Shown: piece by piece, positions 1-10,946 of the stretch
Layout: every line of letters starts with the position of its first letter
Numbering within the stretch: position 1 is the stretch's first letter
DNA from: Syncephalis plumigaleata
Taxonomy: Eukaryota; Zoopagomycota; Zoopagomycetes; Zoopagales; Piptocephalidaceae
Assembly: GCA_025201365.1 (NCBI GenBank)
Contig: JAIXMF010000068.1
Location: forward strand, 1 to 47,815
Direction: 5' to 3'
Length of the DNA: 47,815 nucleotides
Notes under the pieces: model-generated
The model's input: only the letters and a program-made list of their open reading frames with translations
Told to the model about the DNA's origin: nothing
Database searches by the model: none
Position numbers and translations under genes: made by a program

Positions 1-320
1 TCAGGAGTAGATTGAGTGGAATAGGCTGACAATGATTTTGTACGATTAGTTGTCGATATGTCTTTCGAGAGAATATGTTGTTCCGCTCTGTCATACGAGG
101 AATGATTCATGATGTTCCCATTACTAGTATTCTGTCGATTATTATGTTGAGCGCTGATATCGCCCAATGGAGGTTGACGCGTTACGCGTGACACAGTAGG
201 TGACGACAATGGCATTGGATCCGGGGTAGAGCAGCGTGAATGATGATTCTCATCGAGAAGCGACGTATCATTATCCTCACTATCCACGACAATACTCGTG
301 GGAGGTAGCATAAGAGCCAT
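1..320 (-). CDS. 5' end of an unrecognised gene, truncated by the window edge
   Basis: The minus strand reads open from an ATG at 320 to the window edge, giving 106 codons without a stop. The peptide starts MALMLPPTSIVVDSEDND and is rich in Ser, Thr, Asn, Pro and Asp, with short SP/TP motifs. That looks like a disordered N-terminus rather than a folded domain. Codon usage resembles the other genes here (frequent NNT/NNA, CGT for Arg). Just upstream lies AT-rich non-coding DNA full of in-frame stops, so the ATG at 320 is the natural start. No family can be assigned because the conserved part, if any, lies outside the window. An intron near the edge cannot be excluded. Confidence 0.6.
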   Translation of the reverse strand, partial: MALMLPPTSIVVDSEDNDTSLLDENHHSRCSTPDPMPLSSPTVSRVTRQPPLGDISAQHNNRQNTSNGNIMNHSSYDRAEQHILSKDISTTNRTKSLSAYSTQSTP

Positions 321-2687
321 ATCAAAAAGTAATGGGCTATTTATTAAGTGCGAATAATTTAACTAACTAGCTATCTAACTAGTAAGCTAATCACTCAATG
401 TAGGATTACTATTATTACTAGGTGATTTAGCCAGTCATCCTACATATACTAATGAGACTACTTACCACAAGTGAAATAACCTATAATCAGTTGTCGTGTA
501 TATCGAGACAACGAGTGGATATCAATCGCCAATAGAAATGAAATCAAAACAAACCGAATACACGCGTCAATTGACTAGCATATATGCATAACAAATATTG
601 CTAATTTGTTATTATACGCGTATAACATGTACACTACAAAGATTCAAGGAATAGAGTGATCAAAACGGGAGAACAATAGTGTTTACGAGAGATAGGTTAG
701 ATTAAACCAATCAATATAGTGTGTGTGTGTGTGTTAATGTAAAATAGAAGGATAAGAGAAAAGGGTAGCGATATCACCATTGGCGCGTCTTACACGCGAT
801 TTTCTCTCTTTCTTTCCTCCTCTCTCTCTCTTTCTCTCCCTTCCTCTTTCAATCAATCCAGTTATATGCAACTATATACACATCACACACATCACACATA
901 CAAATGGTATATTCATACATGGAGAAAGAAGGTAGAAAACTATTTATATTCCATCACCTTTCCAATCCATAGAGATGGTTACAACTCATATATGCATATG
1001 CACTATAGTCTAATAGATATCTTATTAACTGGTTATTGAATAATGACATATACTAGTTTCATTTTATTCATTAATATACATATATATATATATATAATTA
1101 CTTGGTGTAGAATCATAAACTAACCACTAATACATATATACAATTATTTCCTTGTTAATTCATTCAATAGTAACTGTCTAATATACTTCATTGTAATAGG
1201 ATGATCTACAGGCTTTTTCCATCCAATTTGCGCAGTTAGCCTTCTGTTTTATAAATAAATAATAGTTATCGCTATCAATAAATGATCCATTACTAATACT
1301 GAATTGTTATTATTGTCATGCTATATCAATTGGCATTTCTACGGTGATAATGGTGTTAACATTTGTGTTAATCTATTTATTAATAAAATAAAAGTGAAAG
1401 GATAAATGCGCAAATTGGATGGAAAAACACTGTATTATTATATATCATCTCAATGATTGTATAAATACTTCCTGTGGCCATGTCTTGGTTATTCAATACA
1501 TCATATTTGATAGTCACATTAATAACATCATCATCATCATCATCATTATCCTATTTGACTAGACAGTGTAATTAATATACAGTTCTACTACATTCGTGTG
1601 TAGTCTACATGCATGGCTATTCGACGTCACTTAACTAACGCATGATGTGGATTGTAACCTGTTGATTTGATCACTCGAGATGATACGACGATGTATCGAT
1701 GTCAAATGTATGAGGCATATGGAGGAACAAAGATCATGTGGTCATCTTGAATCGTAATCCATCTTTGCCAAGCAATGTGTGTGTGTGTATGTGCATACAT
1801 ACGTACTAGTTGAGTTGCTACACGGAGTAATCCGGATGACATCAAAGAAGGATGACCCATTACCGTATTCCGGTAATAACGGATTAGCATAGGCCACTAA
1901 TTATAGCGATCGTTAAACTTGTACCAAAAAAAGACCAATATCCCGTATAGCCAAGACTTGAGCTCTATTCAAGTTCATTCAATAACCTACTAACTATATT
2001 GCTCAATAATCCTCATTTCTGTATGTGTAGATATCTAGCGAGTAATTCATGGTCTGTTCTCAATTATCCTCATCTATTCACACGCATATACGTACATTAT
2101 CTGCATGATCATTATCATCATCATTGATTATTTTGTATTACGAGCAAGGAAATTCAAGTCCTCCATTGCCGTGGGTGTCCGATAGAAGCATTTCATTACC
2201 ATTGTGTCAGTAGTGAGCATGTATGCATACGCACACACACACACACTTTTTGTTCACACTTTTATCACAGTCACCTGGTCATTTCTCGTTCTCGTTCTCT
2301 CTATCTCTTTCCACTTCACTCCGCCTTTTTCTTTCCTTCATTTTTTGACGCATTCATCAGCTGAATATTCACGTGTAGTAGCCAAATGTTTATGGGTGAG
2401 TGGCAAAGTTTGACGTTTTCTTCTTTCTTCTTTCCTCTCACTTAACTAGTCGCTCGTATTCTTTCTGTTATCTAAAACAACAACAACAGCCACTACTGTT
2501 TTTGATATTGTTCATTACGACAATTTCAGTAATATTCTAATTCGTATTCTATGGTGACGCCATTTATTGTATTAGTTAAATATCAGTTTCTCTCTCCCCT
2601 CCTTTAAGCAAGCACTGTCTTTCTCTTTCTTCTCCCTCTCCCTCTCCTTCTCCTTCTCCTCTTACATTCCTATTGTAAGGTGGCATT
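321..2687. other. Intergenic region between two divergent genes, with simple repeats and one small transposon
   Basis: No credible gene is visible; the longest open frames are short and low in complexity. It holds a (GT)n run near 719-733, CT-rich tracts near 800-850, an (AT)n run near 1078-1096 and a short inverted-repeat element at 1209-1432. The last 350 bases before the kinase ATG become strongly pyrimidine-rich on the plus strand (TTTCTCTCCC-type tracts from about 2280 to 2670). That is the usual look of a promoter or leader in this window. Confidence 0.7.
1209..1432 (+). mobile_element. Short inverted-repeat element (MITE), Tc1/mariner-like ends, copy 1
   Basis: A 224 bp segment begins CAGGC and ends CACTG, with matching inverted ends that share TTTTCCATCCAATTTGCGC (about 27 bp in all). 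It is flanked by TA on both sides (1207-1208 and 1433-1434). A TA target duplication with a CAG...CTG terminus is the signature of Tc1/mariner-type transposition. The two ends can be told apart: the left continues GTTAGCCTTCT, the right, read inward, TTTATCCTTTCAC. The interior is AT-rich and codes for nothing, so the element is non-autonomous. Its interior matches the reverse complement of the element at 31680-31858. Confidence 0.85.
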
Positions 2688-5600
2688 ATGGAACACCACA
2701 CCACGGCTACTGACCCTGGTGTAGCTTCGGCTCATTGTCATGGAATGACACCCACAACAATGTCGTCCTCTTCCTCTTCTGCTAATGGTAGTAGTGTCAG
2801 TGGTAATGGTCGTCGTCGTTCCTCTCGAAAGTCACGCTCATTACGCCATAGTGTAGACATTGTAGTCACTCGTTTCAAACGAATTCTCAACCCTCGTCCT
2901 CGAAAACCCTCGTTGAATTGTCGTTGTGACAATGATAGTATTGTGGAGGGACAGAATGGCGAACTATCTGCAAGACCTAATGCACCTTATGATGTTAATG
3001 CAGCAGATGCATCAACAGCTGCAGCATGTAGTAAGACTCCTACTTCCACTTCCACCTCTAATAGTAGTAGCAGTAGTAGACCTTCAAGGCAACAACAACG
3101 ACAACGATCTTCTTCATCATCATCATCACTACATAAACATCATAATCCACATCATCATCATCATCTTTGTGATACCACATCATCATCATCATTCTCTACT
3201 ATAAGGGACAACAACAACAGTAGTCATAATCATTCTGAACAATATCGACCACGAGCATTCAGTGTTGGTATGCAACTACTACGTCGTATTAGTTTAAATA
3301 CAAAGGGACATGATCAGACAACAATTACTACACCAACTACTACAACTAATGGTACAGGTAGATCAAATCATCATATATCTATGATACATAGTAATAATCC
3401 CTCATCTGCTGTGGTTAATCCAGCTACATCACCAAAACTATCAGGTGTCTCAGCAACATCATCGATTACCAGTGTTAGTCTAGAGAATGTATCTGATACT
3501 AATAACAATCATCATAATAGTCCAGATACAGATGAGTTTATTATTAATTCACGTATGCAACGAGTATCAGAAGGTGAAGAAGATGATCATGAAGATCTAT
3601 CGCATGATACAACCACCACAGCCATTGCCGCAGTCGATGAAGTACCATGTGAACGTCAACGTGCATCTACCCTAACTGCATCATCACATTGCTATCCTTC
3701 TAAAGTAGAAGAAGAGGAAGCAGCATCAACCTCATCATCTGACTTGATGTTATCCACTAGTCCCGTTAAACATTCGTTTCTTCGCCTTAATACTGATCCC
3801 ATTGAGTGTGCCACATATGGATCTACCTCTGATGACAATGACAATGACAATGACAATGACAATGACAATGACAATGACAATGACAATGACAATGACAATG
3901 ACAATGACAATAATGAGGACAGCAATGACGACACTGGATATGCCCCTGACGATCAAGGTTCCTCATTTAGTCGTGACACCGATGTCTACATAACAAGTCA
4001 AATAGATTCACTATCTGTAACAGAAGATGCCATACCCACCATTACTACAAGTACACATTTTATTGAAGATCTCACCACATCTAGTCCCACTAACCACATG
4101 AAGACCTCACCCACTACGATTAATCTAATATCGCGTGATAGCATATTAGCATCGAGTGATGATGGTGAACATTATCATCAACATGGTGGTAGTCGCCCTT
4201 CATCTACTAACAATGGTGGTATCAAGCGTACACAAACACCAATGTTTTCTACAGGTAAGTCATTATGACATCATTATTACGATTAGCCAAATTAGTACAA
4301 GGGGAGGGAAAATGGGAAAGCGATTATTAATGAGTGTGTATGTATGTGAGTGTGATAAGGCCAAATGAGTGTATGAGTGAATAGACTGATATAGATTGGA
4401 GTCTGTGTATGTGTGTGTATTAGTGAATGACGATGATTGTCTCTATGAATTAGAGGAATTCTATAATCTTCTTTGATATTCGGTTAAATTAAACATTACT
4501 GATAACGGAAGAAAAGGGCACCATAGCCGATACTCGTCTATTCAGATGAATGGCTATTGGCTACGGTATCATGATTATACCGAGGATGTAGACACAATGG
4601 TACAGGCTACTCTACTCTTAATGATGATGATGATGATGATATCTATTTCTATTTGTATTGCATCACAATATGGTACAATACTATTAGGATACAGAATAAG
4701 CGTATACTAGTATGTATTATTAGTACATTGATACGAGTAGAGACATGTATATGAAAATGCAAACTGATAGATATAGTAATATGTGTATATGTGTATATGT
4801 GTGTGTGTATGTGTGTGTGTATGAGTATGTGTGGATAGTTGGTTGTCACGCGCCAACCATTGGTCTAGCCACGCGTTTTCTTCGAATATTTCTATGTGTT
4901 TATTTCCTCTAAATATTCTTGGCATTATTTCACGTGTAGTGAGTGCCAATGAACATGTGTCCATCTGTGTGTCCATCTGTGTGGGTGTGTGTCTGTGTGG
5001 GGATAAGAAAGTGTGACGATATGTCAATAGTAGATATGATGATATTGTTACTGCTACTACTGCTGTTATCGGTCTAGTTCTAGTGGGTTGACCACATCTG
5101 AATGAAGAGCGACTACTCATAAAGGATGAATATGGATGTGATGTGATGTGATGTGGTAGCATTGCACAACATACACACGTACACATACAGAGAGACACAT
5201 CATCATCATCATTATCATTATCATCATCATCATCATCTCCTTCTCTATTGGGTGTGTTGCTTACTCACCACAGTATCATTTATGACACATTGACGAACGA
5301 CGGCAACGCAATACGAAACCGCAACGTCTTTGTTGTTTCCCTACATAAGCTTGGCAAGTCGTGTGATTTGACTCCATGTGCCATTGACTATTTCCTTTTG
5401 CTCATTCGTTGTGCGTATATTGTTTGATTCTACTACATACTACATACTAGCTGTATTAGTATTAGTATTGTTTACTCTTTAGCACTTGCTCACTCACACT
5501 CACCCATATTCTATTCATAGTTAGTTGTTGACCGGTTTAACTCTTGTTTTCCCTTTGCTTTTCTCCTTGTTTGTTTGTATCTTTGAGTTTTGTCTACACA

Positions 5601-8046
5601 CACATACATATCTTCTATATATTCTATATAGTGTGTGTTCGTGTTGATTACTCGTTTATTTGTCGTTTAGTGTGATTTCTACGTCAACTACTCTTATTTT
5701 TGACAAATACTCACACTCTTTTTCTTTTTATAGCTCGTCAGCTTAGTGCGGAGCTTGTTGATATCGAGGGACACTTGTCACCTTTTGGTCTACAAGCTAT
5801 CGACACTGGAATGGACTCTACCATGGAAGCTATGGCCGTAGCTACAGCTTATCAAGTACCACTAGAGAATGCAATCTCTACTGAAATGCGTCTAATGGAG
5901 GAGACAGCCGCGCATCCCGATGCTTTCCTGTTACCGCCACCGGGGCAGAATCCTGATGGATCATTGAAAACACCACCACCACTCTATCCGGGACTTGAAG
6001 ATTTCCGATTATTAGAGAAGATGGGAGAGTAAGTATATTAGTAATAGTAATAGTAATAATAGCAAGCTTGATTAATCATCGTGACTAATCATCCAATTAT
6101 TGTTTAACCATTATAGTGGTGCCTTTAGTAAAGTATTCAAGGCCTATGATCTACGACATCGTCGTCCTGTAGCCATTAAAGTGGTGCGCAAGTATCAATT
6201 GTCAAATAGTCAGCGTGCATCCGTACTTAAAGAAGCGGCTATCATGCGTGGTCTATCCCATCCCAATATTGCTCGATTGTATGGTTTCCGTGAATCGGAT
6301 GACTACTACTATCTCATTCTGGAACTATTAACGGGCGGTGAACTATTCCACCGCATTGTTAAACTTACCTACTTTAGCGAGGATCTAGCTCGACATGTTA
6401 TCCTTCAAGTAGCCGATGGTATTCGTTACTTGCACGAGGAGAAGGGTGTAGTGCATCGGTAAGTAATTCATTTGTTTATTAATATATACATGTACTAATT
6501 AATGATGATATGTAGTGATATTAAACCCGAGAATATTCTATTTGAACCTATTCCTATTCGTCCTTCCGGTCCCAATGCGGCACCCGCTCCCTACGATGAA
6601 GACAAGGTCGATGAGGGCATTTTCGTCGAGGGTGTTGGCGGTGGCGGCATTGGTCGTGTCAAACTAGCCGATTTCGGTCTATCCAAAGAGGTATGGGGCG
6701 AGCAAACCATGACTCCCTGTGGCACGGTAGGCTATACGGCACCGGAAATCGTCAAGGATGAACGCTACAGCATGGGTGTCGATATGTGGGCACTAGGCTG
6801 CGTTCTATACACCATGCTATGTGGATTCCCACCCTTTTACGACGAGAATGTTCAGATGCTTACCGAGAAGGTGGCACGTGGTCAATACAGTTTCCTATCA
6901 CCGTGGTGGGATGACATATCAAGTGATGCCAAAGACCTTATCACCCATCTATTGAAGGTGGATCCACGTGAGCGATACACCATCGGCGAATTCCTAGCAC
7001 ATCCCTGGGTGCAAGGCAGCAAGAACAATGCTGAAATGCTACGACAAGCTGAATTGGCCGCTGCCGCCGCTCATCTATCCGCCAATGACAACGTTAATGG
7101 TGCCGCGGATCAAATGGTCGAGACACCGTTTGGAACACGGGCTGCCGGTCTACGTCGTCGTCTAGATATTCCAGTGACACCGTTGGATACACCAGAAGGA
7201 GCGTTTGCCATGAAGGCTGCATTCGACGTGTCATACGCAGCACGTCGTCGTCGTGATGCATCGGCTCGTCGTAAACAGGCACGTCAAGGTAATCGTGCAC
7301 CGGCTGCACACCAACAAACGGCTACTGCTGCCGCGTCAGACGTTTCACCATTCGATGCTGCAGGTGCTGCATTAGCATACAACAACAACAACAACACTGG
7401 TGACAATATGGATGCAGCATCAACAACCGTGAATGCCATTATGAATCTACAGAATATTGAATTAACGGATCGTCATGCAACTCCCGTTATTACTCATAAT
7501 GGTAGTCAACCAGTGGCCGTTGAACCTGCTCCTATCGCCTCGACATTAGTGGCCGACGAAGCAGATGCCTACTACAATCATTTCCGAACAAGTCAATACT
7601 ACGCCACCAGGCGGGAAGATGACTCGGACACGCCCACCAGCGAAGATGACGATCAACCCATGGTGGTGATGGCTACCGATGACACTGAGGATCAGCAACG
7701 TCGACACAAACAAGCTGCTGCTGCAACGGAATTTGCAGACAATATGAATGGCAATGATGCGACAATGAACGGAGATCTTGCCTTACAACGCGCGGCTATG
7801 GCAGCAACATTGGCCTCTGTACGTCGTAATATTCCACCGCAAAGCAATGGAAGTACACATAGCACCAATGGCACTAATGCTGCTGCTGTTGCTGCTGTTG
7901 TCGCTGCTGGTTCAGCTGCTACTGCTAATAATGTCGCCAATGTATCGCCTGCTAATTCGCGTCGTACTCGTAAACCTCGTGCCAATTTCGATTTAAAGTT
8001 GGATAACGCCACTCTTCTTAGACGCCGTCAAAATGTGGCAGCGTAA
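2688..8046 (+). CDS. srk1: Rck2/Srk1-type MAPK-activated Ser/Thr protein kinase with a long disordered N-terminus
   Basis: Exons 2688-4254, 5734-6028, 6117-6458 and 6516-8046 join in frame (1244 aa). The kinase domain is about residues 612-902: glycine loop GDGAFSKV, VAIK lysine, HRDIKPEN (arginine codon split by intron 3), DFG, activation segment MTPCGTVGYTAPE, then WALGCVLYTMLCGFPPF. After HRDIKPEN comes the long insertion ending GGGGIGRVKLADFG, typical of fungal Rck1/Rck2/Srk1/Cmk2 kinases. The tail keeps FDVSYAARRRR and the final NFDLKLDNATLLRRR, also family marks. These kinases act below the stress MAPK Hog1/Sty1 (family knowledge). Exon 1 codes for about 520 low-complexity residues (poly-Ser, His-rich, 13 Asp-Asn pairs). 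Its join across a 1479 nt intron rests only on phase (ACA G / CT CGT) and a good gtaagt donor. A separate gene or an internal start for a shorter kinase remains possible. The kinase exons themselves are certain. Confidence 0.88.
3834..3911 (+). repeat. Coding hexanucleotide microsatellite (GACAAT)13
   Basis: Thirteen perfect copies of GACAAT encode alternating Asp-Asn in the disordered N-terminus encoded by kinase exon 1. The perfect DNA repeat, with no synonymous variation, suggests recent expansion and probable length polymorphism. Because the unit is a multiple of three, gains and losses keep the frame. Confidence 0.95.
4255..5733 (+). other. Long first intron (1479 nt) of the kinase gene, or an intergenic promoter region
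   Basis: It begins gtaagt and ends tttttatag and has no convincing exon inside. It is about ten to twenty times longer than the other introns here. It contains (GATGAT)n near 4621-4640, GT-rich tracts near 4780-4830 and 4968-5000, (CAT)n near 5200-5236 and a CT- and T-rich stretch near 5400-5730. The CT-rich 3' end resembles leaders in front of other genes here, so a second promoter making a short kinase form is plausible. A long minus-strand open frame inside (4707-5198) is low-complexity Thr/His repeat and not credible. Confidence 0.55.
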
Positions 8047-8298
8047 ACATCCATATATACGTACTATATATCTATATCTATTATAGTACCGTATATAACC
8101 ATAGCATATTTTATCATTCTCATTCACTACACATATATATTATAATCGCGCTATAGTTAGGAGTGGATTATTATTATTATTATTATTATATTGCTAGTTT
8201 GCTATCCATATCCACATTACTCATACGACGCTTTCGTTTAACTCTATCATTCCTATTTGAATGACGTTGCTTATTCTATCATTCTTGAGACATGCATA

Positions 8299-8333
<35 letters not shown>

Positions 8334-8860
8334 ATGTATGTAGTGCATGAGATTCATCATTGTTTATCCAATTTTCTATATGTTTGTTTTTACATTTCAT
8401 CTCTCTCTCTCTCTCTCTCGCTCTTTATTCCATCATCTATTGTTATTAGCCATTCATTTACTTGCTTTTTCTTTCTATTTGCATCATCATCATCATCATC
8501 ATCGTTCATCTGCTAACACCATTAATTTCTCGTCATTATTTACTTACTATTATATTATCATTGCTTACGCGTGATACATACACCTATATTCGCGCTTTTA
8601 CCATTACTTGTTTCGTTTTGACTTTTTGCCTTGCTTCCCTCGGCTATTTATCATTTTCTATGCTTCTCTCTCTGCTTTGTCATATTGCTTATTATTATAT
8701 ACGGCTAGTATTTTGAATAAAATCTAATGCCCTGTATTTATATTTAGGATTAATTGTGCTAAAATGGTTACACTCTTATTACAATGTTTCTATTCACAAA
8801 TTTATACTTGTTAACATTCAAAATAATGGCAAACATCATATTTATTACTACAATCAATGA
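8047..8860. other. Convergent 3' region between the kinase and GST copy 1
   Basis: No gene is seen. It holds a (TTA)n run near 8169-8190, a (TATATG)n tract at about 8288-8336, a CT run near 8401-8420, (CAT)n near 8482-8503 and an AATAAA near 8715. The last 100 bases (from about 8760) match the corresponding stretch beside GST copy 2 (from about 10090), which shows that the duplication reached into this spacer. Confidence 0.65.
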
Positions 8861-9472
8861 TTATGCGCGTGTGCTCATGTATTTGGCAACACCACTACGA
8901 GCACGAATGGCTTCCGAGAAAGCCTTAATGTTTGGATAGTCATCGAGGGATGCCAACTTGATATCCATAAGTATAGTTTGCAATTTAAAATCAGCATAAC
9001 TAATTTCATGACCCAAGAGGTAAGGGCCTTCATGTTGAGCTAGGAAACGATTGATACCATCCAAGTAGCGTGGTTGCTGCTCCTTGGCGTATTTAGCCTT
9101 GACGTTCTCGTCGCCCCAATGGTTAATAATCCATGCCTTGGTGAGGTCGTTTAGCAAATCGGCGTATGAATCAATCTCATAGGTTTCGTAGTCATTGTTG
9201 CCACCGTACTTGCCAAGTTGACGAGCGAGCACACGTAGGATTGGTAAGTGGTGCACGTAATTCTTGCCATCAAGCTCCATGATAGGTAGAGTGCCATTCG
9301 GTGATAGTCCACTATCAATGAGCTTTTGCTTGATTGCTGGCCATTCTTTATGTTGAATGTCGTTGGTAGTATACTCGACACCGGCATCCGTAAGCATCAT
9401 AAAAATAGCACCGCCCAAAACCTCAAAAGGGATTTGGAAGTAGGTGATCTTTGGAACAGAGGTGATGGTCAT
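8861..9472 (-). CDS. Sigma-class glutathione S-transferase, copy 1
   Basis: A single exon of 203 aa. The N-terminal thioredoxin-fold domain has the catalytic Tyr in KITYFQIP, the cis-Pro region NGTLPIMELDG and the glutathione-binding HHLPILRVLAR. The C-terminal helical domain has YLLGHEISYADFKL, the alpha-6 motif of the superfamily. It should conjugate glutathione to electrophiles in the cytosol; relatives include prostaglandin-D-synthase-like sigma GSTs. The usual YFxxRGRAE motif is changed here to YFQIPFEVLGG, so the conserved Arg is missing. The ATG at 9472 is chosen because it aligns with the start of copy 2; the open frame extends further upstream only through a TTG. It is roughly 80% identical to copy 2, nearly identical after residue 140 and much less so in residues 10-45. 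Confidence 0.93.
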   Translation of the reverse strand: MTITSVPKITYFQIPFEVLGGAIFMMLTDAGVEYTTNDIQHKEWPAIKQKLIDSGLSPNGTLPIMELDGKNYVHHLPILRVLARQLGKYGGNNDYETYEIDSYADLLNDLTKAWIINHWGDENVKAKYAKEQQPRYLDGINRFLAQHEGPYLLGHEISYADFKLQTILMDIKLASLDDYPNIKAFSEAIRARSGVAKYMSTRA

Positions 9473-9620
9473 ATTGGCTAATAAACTGAGAGATGTATTG
9501 GTGCACACTTGACAATAAGGACCCGACAGATCTTGGAATGTAGAGCTAATCAAATTCAATAAAATGGACGATGGCGATGATGATGAAAATGCCCAGTTGA
9601 TGCCGAAATACTTGCTTTCA

Positions 9621-9627
9621 TTTATAG
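9621..9627 (-). promoter_or_regulatory. TATA box of GST copy 1
   Basis: CTATAAA on the minus strand lies about 150 bases upstream of the ATG, inside a block (CTATAAATGA followed by AGCAAGTATTTCG) that is conserved upstream of GST copy 2. Conservation between the two duplicates supports a real core promoter. Confidence 0.6.
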
Positions 9628-9732
9628 TTCGGGCAGCTTACTAATGAATACTGCCACGTCATACTGCCAACCGCTAAATAACCGGTATAGTTGTCAATTA
9701 TTTATAGAATAGTATGACGATATAGACAAGTA

Positions 9733-10075
9733 CAGCCTAGTATTATTAGAGAAAAGGCGTATGACAAATCAAAGGCATTTTCTCACCTCGGCCGAATAGT
9801 AAGCATTCTAGTATGTTCCTACTGTTAAGGGCGACTCCAGAGGAACGTTACATCATTGGCGAGTTCCTAAACCATCTTTGAATGCAAGGTAGCAGGAATA
9901 ATGCTGAAATCACTGCTACTACTGCTCATATATTTTGCCAATAGTAACATTAGTAATGATAGGCATAAGGCAAATGCAACAACGACAGTTAATTCATCAC
10001 AATCTAGGTGAAGTATTAAGCAAGCGGATCATGCAACGTGTATTGTCATCATTCAGAATGGCTACACTTGTTTAC
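9733..10075 (+). pseudogene. Decayed fragment of the neighbouring kinase gene (C-terminal lobe and tail)
   Basis: The plus strand is recognisably related to kinase nucleotides about 6853-7510. The clearest blocks are TACATCATTGGCGAGTTCCT (versus TACACCATCGGCGAATTCCT in the kinase), the following CAAGGTAGCAGGAATAATGC, and a later GCGGATCATGCAACG (versus ACGGATCGTCATGCAACT). Several indels are present, about 320 nt of the tail is deleted, and the Trp codon of the HPWVQG motif has become TGA. No usable open frame remains. It sits between the two GST genes, in the same orientation relative to GST copy 2 as the intact kinase has to GST copy 1. It is therefore the remnant of a tandem duplication of kinase 3' end plus GST. 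Confidence 0.8.
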
Positions 10076-10190
10076 TTTATTATGTCATAAGTAGTTTAAA
10101 TGTATTGCTAATTACAATGAGTATTACACTGATCAACTTGCTAACGTTCAAGGTAATGGCAAATATTGTATTTATTACTACAATTAATAA

Positions 10191-10802
10191 TTATGCGCGT
10201 GTGTTCATATATTTGGCAACACCGCTACGAGCACGAATGGCTTCCGAGAAAGCCTTAATGTTTGGATAGTCGTCGAACGATGTCAACTTGGCATCCATCA
10301 GTATAGTTTGCAATTTAAAATCAGCATAGCTTATCTCATGACCCAAGAGGTATGGACCTTCATGTTGAGCTAGGAAACGATTGACACCATCCAAGTAGCG
10401 TGGTTGCTGCTCGTTAACGAATTTAGCCTTATCATTATCGTCACCCCAATGAGCTACACCCCATGCTTTATTGTAATCGTTTAGCAAATCGGCGTATGAA
10501 TCAATCTCGTAGGCTTCGTAGTCATTGTTGCCATTGTACTTGCCAAGGTGACGAGCGAGCACACGCATAATCGGCAATTGATGTACGTAGCTCTTGCCAT
10601 CTAGCTCCAAGAGAGGTACGGTGCCATTCGGGGATAGTCCACCATCAATGAGCTTCTGTTTGATTGCTGGCCATTCCTCAAATGTGAAATCGGAAAATGT
10701 GTACTCGACACCGGCATCGGTAAGCATCATGTTGATGGGTCCACCCAAGCCCTCATAAGGGATTCGGAAATAGGTAACTTTTGGAACAGAGGTGATGGTC
10801 AT
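10191..10802 (-). CDS. Sigma-class glutathione S-transferase, copy 2
   Basis: A single exon of 203 aa, exactly the same length as copy 1. It keeps the N-terminal Tyr (KVTYFRIP), EEWPAIKQKL, NGTVPLLELDG, QLPIMRVLAR and the C-terminal YLLGHEISYADFKL. Residues 36-44 (FSDFTFEEW) are closer to the general sigma consensus than those of copy 1 (TNDIQHKEW). Copy 2 may therefore retain the ancestral active site while copy 1 has diverged. YFRIPYEGLGG replaces the usual RGRAE segment. The predicted role is glutathione conjugation in the cytosol. Flanking non-coding DNA on both sides is also similar to that of copy 1. Confidence 0.93.
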   Translation of the reverse strand: MTITSVPKVTYFRIPYEGLGGPINMMLTDAGVEYTFSDFTFEEWPAIKQKLIDGGLSPNGTVPLLELDGKSYVHQLPIMRVLARHLGKYNGNNDYEAYEIDSYADLLNDYNKAWGVAHWGDDNDKAKFVNEQQPRYLDGVNRFLAQHEGPYLLGHEISYADFKLQTILMDAKLTSFDDYPNIKAFSEAIRARSGVAKYMNTRA

Positions 10803-10939
10803 ACTGGCTAATGAGGAAGGTGCGCACTTGACAATAAGAATCCGACAAACTTGGAATGTAAACCAAATTCAATAAAATGGATGATGATGATGATGGTGGT
10901 GGTGAAGATGTCTAGTTGATATCGAAATACTTGCTCTCA

Positions 10940-10946
10940 TTTATAG
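10940..10946 (-). promoter_or_regulatory. TATA box of GST copy 2
   Basis: CTATAAA on the minus strand lies about 138 bases upstream of the ATG. It sits in the same conserved block (CTATAAATGA, AGCAAGTATTTCG) that precedes GST copy 1. Confidence 0.6.

Noticed and set aside
4707-5198. A 163-residue minus-strand frame within the kinase's first intron
   Set aside because: It consists largely of Thr-His repeats from a (GT)n microsatellite and has no conserved motif.
9473-9559. In-frame N-terminal extension of GST copy 1
   Set aside because: It starts with TTG rather than ATG and is absent from copy 2; the ATG at 9472 aligns exactly with the start of copy 2.
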